From positions 1,130,212 to 1,194,211 of the forward strand of contig NZ_SJPT01000001.1 in NCBI RefSeq assembly GCF_007860095.1: a stretch of DNA of 64,000 nt. Reading direction: 5' to 3'. The position numbers and the translations under genes were made by a program. The stretch comes from Novipirellula galeiformis (GTDB lineage: Bacteria > Planctomycetota > Planctomycetia > Pirellulales > Pirellulaceae). The notes beneath the pieces were generated by a model that saw nothing but the letters and a program-made list of their open reading frames with translations, searched no databases and was not told the origin of the DNA. This document shows positions 20,301 to 27,855 of this stretch, piece after piece (position 1 is the stretch's first letter; each line of letters opens with the position of its first letter).

Positions 20301-21007
20301 GACCATGTCCCGTCGAGATTGTCGGTGACGTTGCCTTCGCTGGCCGTGAGTGTAATGGTGTCACCACTGTCGACGTCGGCAAACGTGCCTGTATGGGTCG
20401 CGGTCGATCCTTCGGTTGCTGTTGCCGTGGCGGCACCGGAAATCGTCGGTGCGTCGTTGGCCCCGGTGATCGTGACAATCACGGTGCCGGTACTGTGACC
20501 ATTTTTGGAATCGTCAAGCGAATAATAAAAGGTGTCGATGGCGGTTTGGCCATCGGCGAGTTGCTCGAACGCTCCGTTGGGATCGTAGGTGATTGTGCCC
20601 GTGAGTGAATCGAAGGAGACAAGGCCGAGTGTTCCCGTGTTGGACACGGCGATAATCGAAAGTGTGCCGCTATCGTCTGGGTCACTGTCATTGACGAGCA
20701 AATCCGCCACGTTGATTGTAATCGCGGGGCCGTCCTCATTCGCAACGTCCGAGTCATCGCCAGCAATCGGGTTTTGATTGTTGACCCCAGGGACATTGCT
20801 GGTGCCAATCGAGCTTCCGCCACCGCCGATCCCGTCAACATAGCCTTGCTGTACCGTGCCGCCACCATTTGGATCGAATAAGTCCACATCGCCACTGCCG
20901 CTGAGATCGATACGGAAGCCATCGACGGCTAACAATTGACGTTGTTCGAGCGTCTCAACGAAAAGTTGACGACGAAGTTTACGTTGTGCTTGCTGGTACC
21001 GAATCAT
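11348..21007 (-). CDS. Giant repeat-rich surface protein with C-terminal matrixin-like domain
   Basis: Predicted exported adhesin-like protein of 3219 residues from the ATG at 21007, chosen because an AGGA site precedes it and the basic N-terminus plus LEQRQLLAV (residues 20-28) matches the planctomycete LEPR-XLL export-associated motif; a TTG at 21079 is also in frame. Order: cadherin/VCBS-like modules (about 75-190), a PKD-like module with DWGDGTPLETPG, more Ig/cadherin-like modules, a beta-helix-like stretch opening GGDGSLALPF (about 640-930), long cadherin-like arrays, five near-identical 92-residue He_PIG-like modules (about 1450-1920), beta-sandwich modules, and a C-terminal domain with HEFNHILGKDH (3165-3175). 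That is an exact HExxHxxGxxH zinc motif of metzincins, followed by a Met-containing DLMNTVL. The porin gene ends 94 bases upstream on the same strand. Confidence 0.88.
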   Translation of the reverse strand: MIRYQQAQRKLRRQLFVETLEQRQLLAVDGFRIDLSGSGDVDLFDPNGGGTVQQGYVDGIGGGGSSIGTSNVPGVNNQNPIAGDDSDVANEDGPAITINVADLLVNDSDPDDSGTLSIIAVSNTGTLGLVSFDSLTGTITYDPNGAFEQLADGQTAIDTFYYSLDDSKNGHSTGTVIVTITGANDAPTISGAATATATEGSTATHTGTFADVDSGDTITLTASEGNVTDNLDGTWSWSLATTDDAAMRAITITATDAMAASNDVTFQFTVTNVAPTIALTGSGSAVEGILYELTLGSVTDPGDDTVTGYTIDWGDGTPLETPGTAGLKTHTYADGPNDYTVTVSVIDEDGTHTAGTHSVTVSNAAPIVAADNSSVTVNEGVTANNTGAFSDGGDDTVTLSASVGTITDNLNGTWSWSFDSTDGPTESQTVTITATDSDSVATTTTFGLIVNNVAPIVAANNATVTVDEGQTATNTGTYSDASGDTVTLTADFGTITDNNDGTWSWSYDSTDGPDESQTVTITATDNDTAATTATFALVVNNVAPVAAAQTINALGNVPLSRAWSTLLAGATDVGDDVLSVESIDSTTGVGTLTFDNVAETFRYVPQTGFEGTTTFLFTIADSDGATHQQTATISIDQSLWVVDNSAAPGGDGSLALPFQNFTALNNVETDPDADASGDIIFVVGTVTPYDVTYGVHNDGGFHLEDDQVFIGSGLAGTTLEAYLAGIDITVPAGSDALPAINAISPTITNTTGDVLTVATGNTIGGVTLDPVASAGIAGDNAGDLVIEFTIIVTSGGTNDNEGIRLRNVTGTITIKSTDIGSADGQTNAGTAIQIDGGTASFQFDDLDIDQDGGSLLEILNTAASTIAFDENSELTLQGSDEAAVTITGNNGGTVKLNNAGFNADTTATVKFNITGNTGLKATTPVNDAPEFILPSLVHTTLEDGGPQSITAFATDVTPGPDPTESDQVVAFTILSNDNEAIFAVLPQLDATGNLTYTLADGALGTANITVNLSDDGGTTDGGMDTSETQTFTIEVVPVNDAPSFTISADPASVPEDSGTQTLSSFATNLSPGPADESGQTLTFEVTGNTNANLFAVPPTINSAGELTYTPADDLTGTATITVVLHDDGGTDHGGVDTSPSQTFVITVAPPVNDAPSFTLEHTTVTVDEDAGTQTVTGFASELSTGPADESSQTLTFEITNNSNAALFATAPTIDANGNLTFTSADNAHGTATMLVTLRDNGGTDNTGIDASPSQTITITVDPVNDSPVLATLSNQTVDELQTLRFAATATDEETASDELTFSLEGDQHFGASMTSDGEFSWTPTEAHGAGTFVFDVIVSDGDTDDRQSITVTVNEVNTAPVLDSIDDHSIDEGSQLHFTATATDADLPANTLAFSLGSNAAAGAAITQSGEFTWTPTESQGPGSYTFDIVVTDGDLTATETITVTVADVNNSPVLTTIPDQTGNEHELISFTATATDSDLPSDTLTFSLDGNVPAGAAITSGGVFTWTPSEDQQGTFVFNVVVSDGQANDYETITWTIAEVNDAPVLDAIGDQAGNEHELLSFTATATDSDLPSDTQTFSLDGNVPDGAAITTDGEFSWTPSEDQQGVFTFNVVVSDGQANDYETITWTIAEVNDPPILDAIGDQTLSEGQLHTFNAISGDPDRPFQDLTFSLTGNVPDGAAITTDGEFSWTPNEDQQGVFTFDVVVSDGQANDYETITWTIAEVNDPPVLDAIGDHSGNEHDLLSFTATATDGDLPFDTLTFSLTGNVPDGAAITSGGEFSWTPSEDQQGAFTFNVVVSDGQANDYETITWTIAEVNDPPVLDAIGDQTSNENELLSFTAAATDSDLPSDTLTFSLDGNVPDGAAITTGGEFSWTPSEDQQGVFTFNVVVSDGQANDYETITWTIAEVNDPPVLDAIGHHSVDEGQLLTFAVTATDADLPADTLSFSLSQNAPDSAHISSASVFEWTPSETDGGSSFTFDVIVNDGTTTDSENITITVNDASQPILADVILEIGKADINGQVVYLSYFDLNASGSNHTDATRIDLKRVDDTEFMRPDVDGEHQAAGFHYTSFSEFMDAHDGIHEFGIDHDGDGAYEETFTIDVNLEGFTADSFPSYPVVASPSGEIDDTTPTIAWNEISGAESIYVSANLVEGAGIENLDEIWWAQPQLAGTATSVTTDSLPTDQPLLASVQANFRRDDLAITASTDGLVNLSFFTNSIGTSSFTIAIQDDLAVLIDDDFSNGTGGVPESWTVLENGGSIVEAGSSLTMLAGATDDDWTTIAYPETAIDLPGGPATFSVTLDSLSAGANTYVGFIELESSAGVGLDFHSDGQIKLSSPDDDSYYSGLQLSGYDSTQPVELTLSIESSGVQIRAKQGDNELDSGLIPNSQLNGFNVAAFTNSVYAILAVGNPNAIVVIDEVEVRGTEASVEPAETAAIADIEFGFVQGEFSGESFIAFNIEIDTLDDRADYQTVLYVTTPMDSEPRVHGMGGGDEWIGIDAEEDQSLTDFVALLDGNFLFEFDFDGDDSIDETITIQLDTAAIIASMFPAAISPTTPADGAVLTADNRELTITLPEHPTADEVFVEVGNGDLDVWFFETNFEGAASLTTPALPTGLELNIIAAPSHQLPSRVEQTGGSDVANVTFGLSTLSVTTIEIDDHVKAISPAEPSGAFGGGNDAVGGVDFVVEGLANQANFKFEYQVFTGAEWQYVAYGDFDATLDLRSTVQQPSGFDVVQSWEFIVDDAAGNAVAFDHADLSLKYDATLLGNDWNTTSEIANHLVAYQFDGSSWQTLETLARRPSDSELDIRATAAGSHIVLGYDMSASQVDWHPNHLAGEAEMEVYRVEMDGGDDFYLNNIEFSAYGPNITGASTISVTRPGGGVESDNEEAAHVFLEHQFDTLAELIAANNGTYTVDVDYEDDGTIDRQFTVTFNISDLLDASLPDAPVVTSPTPGATISASDPNLEISWEPQLSVDGIFGFVQIENAPGQGDNEEIAEQTVSSTATRIVVEDVPTDERLFIGVGASETQHHRSSSTSSNGTIQTKVELITLSTLNVGTSDLRAATTANNHVCHAVLTTDQLQPIVDEAISRLAATGISDAQIEQIENTRIEITDLDGNLLGSTTEDAIQIDVNAANHGWFVDPTPAVDEVDEVPDDHIDLLTTILHEFNHILGKDHNHAVDDLMNTVLSTGKRRLPDTDESSNSSAHVFDAALTDWISER
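15246..16640 (-). repeat. Five near-identical 276-bp tandem repeats inside the giant gene
   Basis: Equivalent points recur at 15271, 15547, 15823, 16099 and 16375, exactly 276 bases (92 codons) apart. Each module runs through ITWTIAEVNDPPVLDAIGD, TFSL.GNVPDGAAIT, EFSWTPSEDQQG and VVVSDGQANDYET. The copies are far more alike at DNA level than the flanking modules, which points to recent duplication or ongoing gene conversion. Confidence 0.92.
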
Positions 21008-21101
21008 CAGGCTTCCTGCCAAGTAGAGGGCTCGATCTTTCAAGCCAATGAATTTTGTTACTAACGGTTGACTTACCAAACTTGAAACATCTGCAGCGTT
21101 T

Positions 21102-22640
21102 TTAAAACAGAACGATCAAGTCCATTGCGATCGTCAGCTGATCTTGATCACTGCGATCATCGAATGGGCGAATTCCGGCGATCCCGCCCGGAACACTTGC
21201 ATTGCTTTGGACATCCGAACCGTCCCAGCGAATTTCGTTTCGAAACAACACGTTTGGGTGCGGTTTATAGTTAACTCCCCCTGTAATGGCGTAGTAGTCA
21301 CTGCCAAGGAAGGCAGGACCCGAATTTACGTATTCGATTGGTACACCAACGCGACTATTTCCGTCATCGCGGAACCATTCGACACGCATTCCCGATGCCC
21401 ACTGGTGGCTAATTTGATAGACAAGATATTGATTCAGCCCCCACCACTGACCCGCATCAAACGCAATCGTATTGTTGGAATTGTCCAGCTTGATTACCGC
21501 TTGCTCTTGCCGCCCATAATCACCCTGAAATACATAATAGAGTTTGGTGTTGAGATAATGCTTCAACACGATACTTGCCCAAGTCCGGCTATCGTAACTT
21601 GTGCCTTGGCTGGTGGTGATGCCCGTGAAGTCGTCCCCGGTATGAGCTGTTAACGCAATCGTAGTTTGCCCCTCGTTCAACTCCTTCACGATTCCAAATC
21701 GAGTTCCCCATCCGTCCAATTCGTTGTAGAACGAATCCCACCCCGTCGTCGCTGCAACAGCAACCGACAACGTTGGAGTCAACTTTGCATGCCACATTCC
21801 CCCAGAGTGTGTAAACGGTTCGCCGTACACGTAAGTGTAAGAATGGGAGTAGAAAAAGTTGTCGGGTGCAGCAAATGTTTCATAGCCACCCAGAGCATAG
21901 AAATGCCCCGCTCGAAATGTGCTGCCATAGGGGCCTAGCGGAGTTGCAATGTCCAAATACGCCTGCGGCATGGCCAGTCCAAACTTCGATGTTTCACTAT
22001 TCCACTTGCGAGTCCGGTCATTGTGTTTCTCTAAACCTGGAACCGTTACAAAACGACTGTCCGTTCCGTAGTTTAGATCCACTCGGGCACCCCAATCCCA
22101 ACCCGTGCCATCGACTTGAACTTGCTTGCCGGCGTACACGTAGAATTGGTTGAGTTGGTAGTCGTTGGATCGATCATTGAATAGCACCGGAGCATTGGAA
22201 TGGTTTCGTGGACTGTCGGGATTCAGCGTCACGCCTTGCTGAATCCAACCACCTAGCTGAAAGGGCCGCCGATTAAATCCCCAACGCTGTTCCTGAAGGT
22301 CACAGGTCCTACAGTGCAACGGTTGAAATTCACCATCCGAAAGATAGCTCCACGTTTCCCCCTCGGAGTCGGTAACATCTTGGTTGTTGGTGTCATGGGC
22401 TATTGCCGACGTCCGATCGCTCCATGGCATGATCGCGTCCGCATTTTGATTCGTTCCATTCCCATGGAACTGCCACGGGGTTTCCACGACAAGAGGCTGA
22501 GGTACTTCGCTGTGATTACCGGCGGTTGGCGATTGTGCGATCGCTGATGGCGGGGACAACCACTTCACCATCGCGAGGATGACGACTCCGCGAGCAATGT
22601 TGGCGACGGTACCTCGACGCGTCTGGATGAGTGAAAACAT
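21102..22640 (-). CDS. Outer-membrane beta-barrel porin, BBP2 (OmpL-like) family
   Basis: Predicted outer-membrane barrel, 512 residues from the ATG at 22640. That start is followed by a charged segment, a hydrophobic core and an AIAQS cleavage site; the frame is open 63 codons further upstream but those residues would bury the signal peptide. The mature part is rich in alternating aromatic and polar residues. It contains QLNQFYVYAGKQ, WGARVDLNYGTD, RAGHFYALGGYE, GEPFTHSGGMWHAKLTP and WDSFYNELDGWGTRFG, the pattern of putative porin-2 (BBP2) proteins. The C-terminus ends on Phe, as in many outer-membrane proteins. It is followed after 94 bases by the giant surface-protein gene and probably cotranscribed with it. 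The solute passed is unknown. Confidence 0.85.
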   Translation of the reverse strand: MFSLIQTRRGTVANIARGVVILAMVKWLSPPSAIAQSPTAGNHSEVPQPLVVETPWQFHGNGTNQNADAIMPWSDRTSAIAHDTNNQDVTDSEGETWSYLSDGEFQPLHCRTCDLQEQRWGFNRRPFQLGGWIQQGVTLNPDSPRNHSNAPVLFNDRSNDYQLNQFYVYAGKQVQVDGTGWDWGARVDLNYGTDSRFVTVPGLEKHNDRTRKWNSETSKFGLAMPQAYLDIATPLGPYGSTFRAGHFYALGGYETFAAPDNFFYSHSYTYVYGEPFTHSGGMWHAKLTPTLSVAVAATTGWDSFYNELDGWGTRFGIVKELNEGQTTIALTAHTGDDFTGITTSQGTSYDSRTWASIVLKHYLNTKLYYVFQGDYGRQEQAVIKLDNSNNTIAFDAGQWWGLNQYLVYQISHQWASGMRVEWFRDDGNSRVGVPIEYVNSGPAFLGSDYYAITGGVNYKPHPNVLFRNEIRWDGSDVQSNASVPGGIAGIRPFDDRSDQDQLTIAMDLIVLF

Positions 22641-22858
22641 GCGAACCAACTTTTTCGGGGAAAAACTAGATTTCGCATTGGATTTACTAAAGAACCCAAA
22701 GGGGGGGCAACACTGTCCCTCGTAAAAAAACACTAAGTTTTCATTTAAAATCCTTTGGAATGACTGAAAATGGCCATGGATGCATCGCTTTCTTCCGGTT
22801 TTCCACTTGGGTAAAGCGAACCGAAGCAATTCGAGAGCATCTTCGCCTCGAATGCGTT

Positions 22859-24292
22859 TTATGCTTTTGGCGAGAAGCGATTATGGAGAATGCGGCTGCG
22901 GCAAATTGTCCCTTTTGTCGTCAACTCGCCTTGGAGTGCACTCAGCGGCGGCGAAAAGAATTGAAGCTGATCAGGGACCTGCCACGACACCTCGTTCGCC
23001 AACATTTGATGCACACTCATCTCGATTTTGCTGGGGTCAGAGTCGCTCTCAATATCAAGCCACAATTCCAGCGTGCCGCCCCGATAGGTGAGCATCGAAT
23101 GTCGGACGCGGGGCAGTTGGTTGATTCGCTGTTCAATCGACGCGGGGAAAATTTTGTGGCCATTGTTCAGCACGATCACATCATCGCTACGACCTAAGAT
23201 TCGAAACTGGTTCGACCGGGGATCGATCTCCACTAGGTCGCCCGTTTCGAACCAGCCATCGCGGTCAATCCGTTGCTCGGTCGCTGCGGGATCATCCCAG
23301 TAACCGAGCATCACGTGATCGCCGCGGACAAACAATCGTCCATCGCGAATGTCGATTTCCCAGCCGTCGACGGGGCAACCGACAAGTCCGGGCTGCGGGT
23401 CGTGGGGAGTTGCACTGCAAATCACCGGGCCGGTCTCGGTGCACCCGTAACCTTGAATCACGGTGACGCCTCGTTCCGTCCAGCGATGGAACGTTTCGGT
23501 GGTGAGCCCCGCACCGCCGCAACCAAGAATTTTTAATCGCCCCAGACCAAACGAATGGGCCTCTTCATTGAGAAGCCGATTAGCCAAGCTCGGGACGACG
23601 TTGGCCAAAGTCGGTTGGACGTGCGCGGCCAGTTGTTTCCAGCCCGCGTAACCATAGCTCAGCACAAGGGTACAGCCACTCAATAGCCAAGTGCCGAGGT
23701 CACAGGTCCGCGCGTAGGCATGAGCCAGTGGCAGGCTGGTGAGCCGCACGTCCGTGGGCGATTGTGGAACCGCTTTGAGTTTCGCGTAGGCGTTTTTGGC
23801 GAGCGTTTCGTGAGAGAGCGTGACCCCTTTGGGAGTCCCGCTGGTGCCGCTGGTCCATAGAATCAGCGCAGGCGATTTGGGAAGTGTCGCTGTTCGCTCC
23901 GCGAACATTGCGTCATCGGCAAATTTCGCGGAGCGAAAGGAGGCCGCGGATTCGTCGTCGATCCAGTGACCGCCGACGCGGTCCCAACATGCTCGTTGGT
24001 GTGCCGGGCTGGTCTTGCTGCTGATTGGAACATGGATCGCACCGACGCGTGCGGTGGCGAGGGTTAACACCACATCGTCGATCGTGTTGCTGCTGGCGTA
24101 GCCGATGCGTTTTGGCAAAGCAGGCGATGACGCGAAGAGGTTATCAAGATGGGCTGCAGTTGCCTCGACGAGCGATGCCAATTCACGCCACGATCGCGAG
24201 CAACGTTGCTCGTTTTCCCAAGTGATTAAGGCAACCGAATCGGCTCGCGATTGCACGTGTTCGTCAAACGCAGCGAGCAGATTCGTGTGCAT
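22859..24292 (-). CDS. AMP-forming acyl-CoA synthetase/ligase
   Basis: Member of the ANL superfamily, which activates a carboxylic acid as acyl-AMP and transfers it to CoA or another thiol; 477 residues. Motifs in order: P-loop LWTSGTSGTPKGVTLSH (about residue 145), GYGCTETGP (about 285), GWFETGDLVEID with the ribose-binding Asp (about 350), GRSDDVIVLNNGHKIFPASI at the hinge (about 370), and the catalytic Lys near the end in LTTKGTICR. The acid substrate cannot be read; the short length suggests a medium or aryl acid rather than a very long chain. No acyl carrier protein or partner is adjacent, so coenzyme A ligase versus other adenylase is undecided. Confidence 0.88.
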   Translation of the reverse strand: MHTNLLAAFDEHVQSRADSVALITWENEQRCSRSWRELASLVEATAAHLDNLFASSPALPKRIGYASSNTIDDVVLTLATARVGAIHVPISSKTSPAHQRACWDRVGGHWIDDESAASFRSAKFADDAMFAERTATLPKSPALILWTSGTSGTPKGVTLSHETLAKNAYAKLKAVPQSPTDVRLTSLPLAHAYARTCDLGTWLLSGCTLVLSYGYAGWKQLAAHVQPTLANVVPSLANRLLNEEAHSFGLGRLKILGCGGAGLTTETFHRWTERGVTVIQGYGCTETGPVICSATPHDPQPGLVGCPVDGWEIDIRDGRLFVRGDHVMLGYWDDPAATEQRIDRDGWFETGDLVEIDPRSNQFRILGRSDDVIVLNNGHKIFPASIEQRINQLPRVRHSMLTYRGGTLELWLDIESDSDPSKIEMSVHQMLANEVSWQVPDQLQFFSPPLSALQGELTTKGTICRSRILHNRFSPKA

Positions 24293-24408
24293 AAGATTTG
24301 CCCCACGGGGGCAGTTCGACGCTAGCGGACCCGTGTCATCTCGCTTGGTAGCGGCGGGGAAAAACGTTCAAATTCGACCGGGCGGCTTGTGCCGCACCGC
24401 TATAAAGC

Positions 24409-24433
24409 CTTCCCCAATAAGAGTTGGGGAAGG
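24409..24433. repeat. Perfect 10-bp hairpin
   Basis: CCTTCCCCAA at 24409-24418 pairs with TTGGGGAAGG at 24424-24433 across a 5-base loop. It lies in the spacer between the aldolase 3' end and the ligase 5' end on the minus strand. A related but imperfect G/C-rich hairpin (CCTCCCC...GGGGAGG) is at 30884-30909 after tatD. Confidence 0.6.
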
Positions 24434-24473
24434 GGGACAACGATGGACAGGCTAGCGCATTTTTAGATAGGTC

Positions 24474-24528
24474 GTAGGGCCGGTTCCTACCGGCCAGCTT
24501 GTGATTGGCCGGTGGGAACCGGCCCTAC
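24474..24528. repeat. 22-bp inverted repeat (REP-like palindrome)
   Basis: Arms at 24474-24495 (starting GTAGGGCCGGTTCCTACC) and 24507-24528 are complementary with a single G-T wobble and an 11-base loop. It lies 43 bases downstream of the aldolase stop and lacks a T-run. The element starts with GTAG and ends with CTAC, like the palindrome at 3680-3733, though the rest of the sequence differs. Confidence 0.85.
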
Positions 24529-24571
24529 ATTCCACATCAATTTTTAATACGCTCTCAAAGCCGAAGCCGCT

Positions 24572-25594
24572 TTAGGCGTTCGCGCCGAGGGTCTTGCGCA
24601 GCTTAGCGGCGTTGCCGGCTTGGCCGAACGCGACCATGCGTGCCACGCAAACGTCCTTCATCGCGGTGCGAGCTGGCTTCAAGTAAGCGCGTGGATCGAA
24701 GGCCGACTTGTCTTCGGTCAATACCTTGCGGATCGCACCGGTGATCGCCATACGGCAATCGGTGTCAACGTTGATCTTGCGAACACCGCTCTTGATACCG
24801 CGTTGAATTTCTTCGACGGGCACGCCGTAGGTTTGCTTCATTTCACCACCGTACTGGTTGATGATGTCTTGAAGCTCTTGTGGCACGCTGCTGCTGCCGT
24901 GCATGACCAAGTGAGTGTTAGGGCATTTTGCGTGAATCTCTTCGATTCGGCTCATCGCCAAAACTTCACCGGTGGGCTTCTTGGTGAACTTGTACGCGCC
25001 GTGGCTAGTGCCGATCGCAACGGCCAATGCATCGACGCCGGTTTCGGCAACAAAACGAGCCGCTTCATCGGGATCGGTCAACAATTGATCGTGAGTCAAA
25101 ACGCCTTCGGCACCGTGACCGTCTTCTTGCTCGCCGCCACCCGATTCGAGCGAACCGAGGCAACCGAGTTCGCCTTCAACGCTGACGCCGCGAGCGTGAG
25201 CGGCTTTGACCACTTCGGCGGTCACGCGAACGTTGTAATCGTAATCGGCTGGGGTCTTGCCGTCCGCTTCGAGCGAGCCGTCCATCATCACGCTGGTGAA
25301 ACCATTGTCGATCGCTGACAAGCAAGTCTCAGGGCTGTTGCCGTGATCTTGGTGCATCACGATCGGAATGTGTGGGTACAACTCGGTCGCTGCGATCATC
25401 AGGTGACGCAGGTAGTTGTCTTGGGTGTAAGCACGAGCGCCACGCGATGCTTGGATGATCACGGGCGAATCGGTTTCTTCGGCCGCCTCCATGATCGCTT
25501 GAATCTGTTCCATGTTGTTGACGTTGAACGCGGCAACGCCGTAATTGTTTTCAGCCGCGTGATCGAGAACAACGCGAAGAGGAACCAAAGCCAT
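24572..25594 (-). CDS. fba: Class II fructose-bisphosphate aldolase
   Basis: Zinc-dependent glycolytic and gluconeogenic enzyme that splits fructose 1,6-bisphosphate into dihydroxyacetone phosphate and glyceraldehyde 3-phosphate; 340 residues, matching the longer Calvin-cycle-type class II subgroup. Motifs: [20 protein letters not shown] at the start, [11 protein letters not shown] with the first zinc His and catalytic Asp (about residues 78-88), [29 protein letters not shown] with another zinc His, and [15 protein letters not shown] (phosphate-binding). The start ATG at 25594 matches the usual N-terminus MALVPLR. Monocistronic in appearance. Confidence 0.96.
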   Translation of the reverse strand: MALVPLRVVLDHAAENNYGVAAFNVNNMEQIQAIMEAAEETDSPVIIQASRGARAYTQDNYLRHLMIAATELYPHIPIVMHQDHGNSPETCLSAIDNGFTSVMMDGSLEADGKTPADYDYNVRVTAEVVKAAHARGVSVEGELGCLGSLESGGGEQEDGHGAEGVLTHDQLLTDPDEAARFVAETGVDALAVAIGTSHGAYKFTKKPTGEVLAMSRIEEIHAKCPNTHLVMHGSSSVPQELQDIINQYGGEMKQTYGVPVEEIQRGIKSGVRKINVDTDCRMAITGAIRKVLTEDKSAFDPRAYLKPARTAMKDVCVARMVAFGQAGNAAKLRKTLGANA

Positions 25595-25779
25595 GACTAG
25601 CTACCTAAGGTACTTGAGGTGATGTAATTGAATTAGCAAGTGACCCCCGAATTATCACTGAGTGGCCTAGTCCCGCAAGGGCTTTTCGCTGTAGGGGGAG
25701 AGGACAACGGAAATGGAGTTTGCTAGCCGCGGAGCGTGGGGGAGAGACCGGATCGGCTAGCTATTGCGCAACGGCATGT

Positions 25780-27750
25780 TCATTGCCCCTGTCTCGCTTT
25801 TAGGCCCGCTTGGAGCGTCGCTACGATCTCATCCACATCGTAAACACAGCCGCCCCAAGTTCCGCCGCCCACTTGTTGCAGGGCTGCCCATAGACGTGTG
25901 TCCTCGGGCATGTTCGCTTCCACACAGAGCCCCGGATGAGGGGGGCGTGAGGCAAAGATCTCTTCGGCCGAGGATTCCGGGGCCTCGGCGGCTTGGACTA
26001 AATCGACCCGTCCCGACAACGACACGCGGTCGATCTCGATCTCGATCAGGTCGCCATCGCGGACTTTCGCAATCGGTCCTCCGGCTAGCGCTTCGGGCCC
26101 AACGTGGCCAATGCAGGCCCCTGTGCTGACGCCTGAAAAACGAGCGTCCGTGATCAAAGCGACGTCCTTTCCAAACGACAAGTATTTCAGCGCCGAGGTG
26201 ATCTGATACGTTTCTTCCATCCCACAGCCGAGCGGGCCGCGACCAATCAAGACGATCACATCACCCGCTTGAATCGCTGGTTCGGTTTGTCCTTTGATCG
26301 CGGCGATGGCATCGCGTTCGGTCGTGAATACTCGCGCCGGACCTCGTTTGCGATAAATATTGTCCTCGTCGATCACACTTGGATCGATCGACGTCGACTT
26401 GATAACCGAGCCTTCGGGGCAAAGATTGCCGCTGGGAAAACAAACCGTGCTGGTCATGCCACGACGGGTGGCCTCGGCGGGGGCAATGATCACTTCATCG
26501 GGATCGACACCGTCGGCTTGCGCGAGTCGATCGCGACAAATTTGGCGGCGATCGCTGGTGATCCATTGGTCGATTAACTCGTTCCACGTTTGACCGGTGA
26601 TGGTGAGTGCATTGGCGCGAAGCAGTCCCAATTCACGCAAATGCCACGCGACTTCGGGGACGCCGCCGGCCAAAAACAATCGCACCGTGGGATGCCCGAC
26701 CGGACCATTGGGTAAGCAGTCCACGAAGCGAGGCACCAACTGGTTGATCTTGCGAAACGCGGCGGCATCGGGACGCTTCAATCCTGCCGCGGCAGCGATC
26801 GCGGGAATGTGCAGCAGCAAGTTCGTGCTGCCGCCGACCGCCGCGTGAATCAACATCGCGTTATAGATCGCATCGTCGGTCAACACGTCACGAAGGGTTT
26901 GCCCACGCAGCACCATTTGCCGGGAAGCTTCCGCCGAATCGCGGGCCAACTTCGTCCAAATCGGTTGACCGCTGGGGGCGAGCGCCGCATGCGGTACGGT
27001 CATTCCGAGGGCTTCGGCGACGACTTGGCTGGTCGCAGCGGTCCCCAAAAATTGGCAACCTCCGCCCGGCGTTCCACACGCTCGGCAACCTTCGAGTGAG
27101 GCTTCTTCCAAGGACATTTCGCCCCGTGAATAACGCACACCGATCGTTTGTACTTTGCCCGCATCTTCGCCGACTGCGGGGGGCAGCGTGACGCCGCCGG
27201 GGACCAATACGTTGGCCAGACCACTGCATCCCGCCAAGGCCATCATCATCGCTGGCAATCCTTTGTCGCACGTTGCGATGCCAATCACCCCTTTGCGGCG
27301 CGGCAGCGAGCGGATCAGGCGTCGCATCACCATCGCCGCGTCGTTTCGATACGGCAACGAATCGAACATTCCCTGCGTGCCCTGCGTGCGGCCGTCACAG
27401 GGATCGCTGACGAAGGCAGCAAAGGGGACCCCTTCGTTTTTACAGATCTGTTCCGCCGCCGCCTGGACCAACAGCCCGACTTCCCAGTGTCCGGTGTGAT
27501 AGCCCAACGCGACCGGAGAACCGTCCGGATTCCGCACGCCTCCCTGGGTGCTGAGGATCAGATATTGGTCGCCGAGCACCCGCCGTGGATCGAAGCCCAT
27601 GCCGACGCTTTGCGTTAACCCAAATAAATCGCCGCTGCTCCAATTACGCAGGATTTCATCGCTAAGCGGAAGTTTTCCGGTCGGTCCGGCGGCCTTGGTT
27701 TGGACGGCGGATACGTTTTCGAGAGCACCGAAGTAATTAGGTTCGCTCAT
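25780..27750 (-). CDS. Dihydroxy-acid dehydratase family protein, YjhG/YagF type (sugar-acid dehydratase)
   Basis: Iron-sulfur dehydratase of the IlvD/Edd superfamily, 656 residues from the ATG at 27750 (a TTG five codons upstream is also in frame). The size and sequence match the YjhG/YagF branch, whose studied members dehydrate D-xylonate or similar sugar acids, rather than biosynthetic IlvD. Cluster cysteines appear in [29 protein letters not shown] and [18 protein letters not shown]. The C-terminal domain contains [15 protein letters not shown] and [20 protein letters not shown]. It is isolated from other sugar-acid genes. A strong minus-strand terminator separates it from the upstream peptidase gene, so it has its own promoter in the short spacer. 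Confidence 0.9.
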   Translation of the reverse strand: MSEPNYFGALENVSAVQTKAAGPTGKLPLSDEILRNWSSGDLFGLTQSVGMGFDPRRVLGDQYLILSTQGGVRNPDGSPVALGYHTGHWEVGLLVQAAAEQICKNEGVPFAAFVSDPCDGRTQGTQGMFDSLPYRNDAAMVMRRLIRSLPRRKGVIGIATCDKGLPAMMMALAGCSGLANVLVPGGVTLPPAVGEDAGKVQTIGVRYSRGEMSLEEASLEGCRACGTPGGGCQFLGTAATSQVVAEALGMTVPHAALAPSGQPIWTKLARDSAEASRQMVLRGQTLRDVLTDDAIYNAMLIHAAVGGSTNLLLHIPAIAAAAGLKRPDAAAFRKINQLVPRFVDCLPNGPVGHPTVRLFLAGGVPEVAWHLRELGLLRANALTITGQTWNELIDQWITSDRRQICRDRLAQADGVDPDEVIIAPAEATRRGMTSTVCFPSGNLCPEGSVIKSTSIDPSVIDEDNIYRKRGPARVFTTERDAIAAIKGQTEPAIQAGDVIVLIGRGPLGCGMEETYQITSALKYLSFGKDVALITDARFSGVSTGACIGHVGPEALAGGPIAKVRDGDLIEIEIDRVSLSGRVDLVQAAEAPESSAEEIFASRPPHPGLCVEANMPEDTRLWAALQQVGGGTWGGCVYDVDEIVATLQAGLKARQGQ

Positions 27751-27763
27751 GGGGGGACACCAC

Positions 27764-27799
27764 AAAAAAACGGTAGGACGAGGGGGGATCGTCCTACCG
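27764..27799 (-). terminator. Rho-independent terminator
   Basis: On the minus strand an 11-bp perfect stem (CGGTAGGACGA with TCGTCCTACCG; plus coordinates 27771-27781 and 27789-27799) with loop TCCCCCC is followed by seven T residues (27764-27770). It ends transcription from the zinc-peptidase gene at 27856 before the dehydratase. Confidence 0.9.
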
Positions 27800-27855
27800 T
27801 AGCTTGAAATGATCTGCGAGGGAACTCGGCGACAGACTGGAAGCCTAACCCATGT

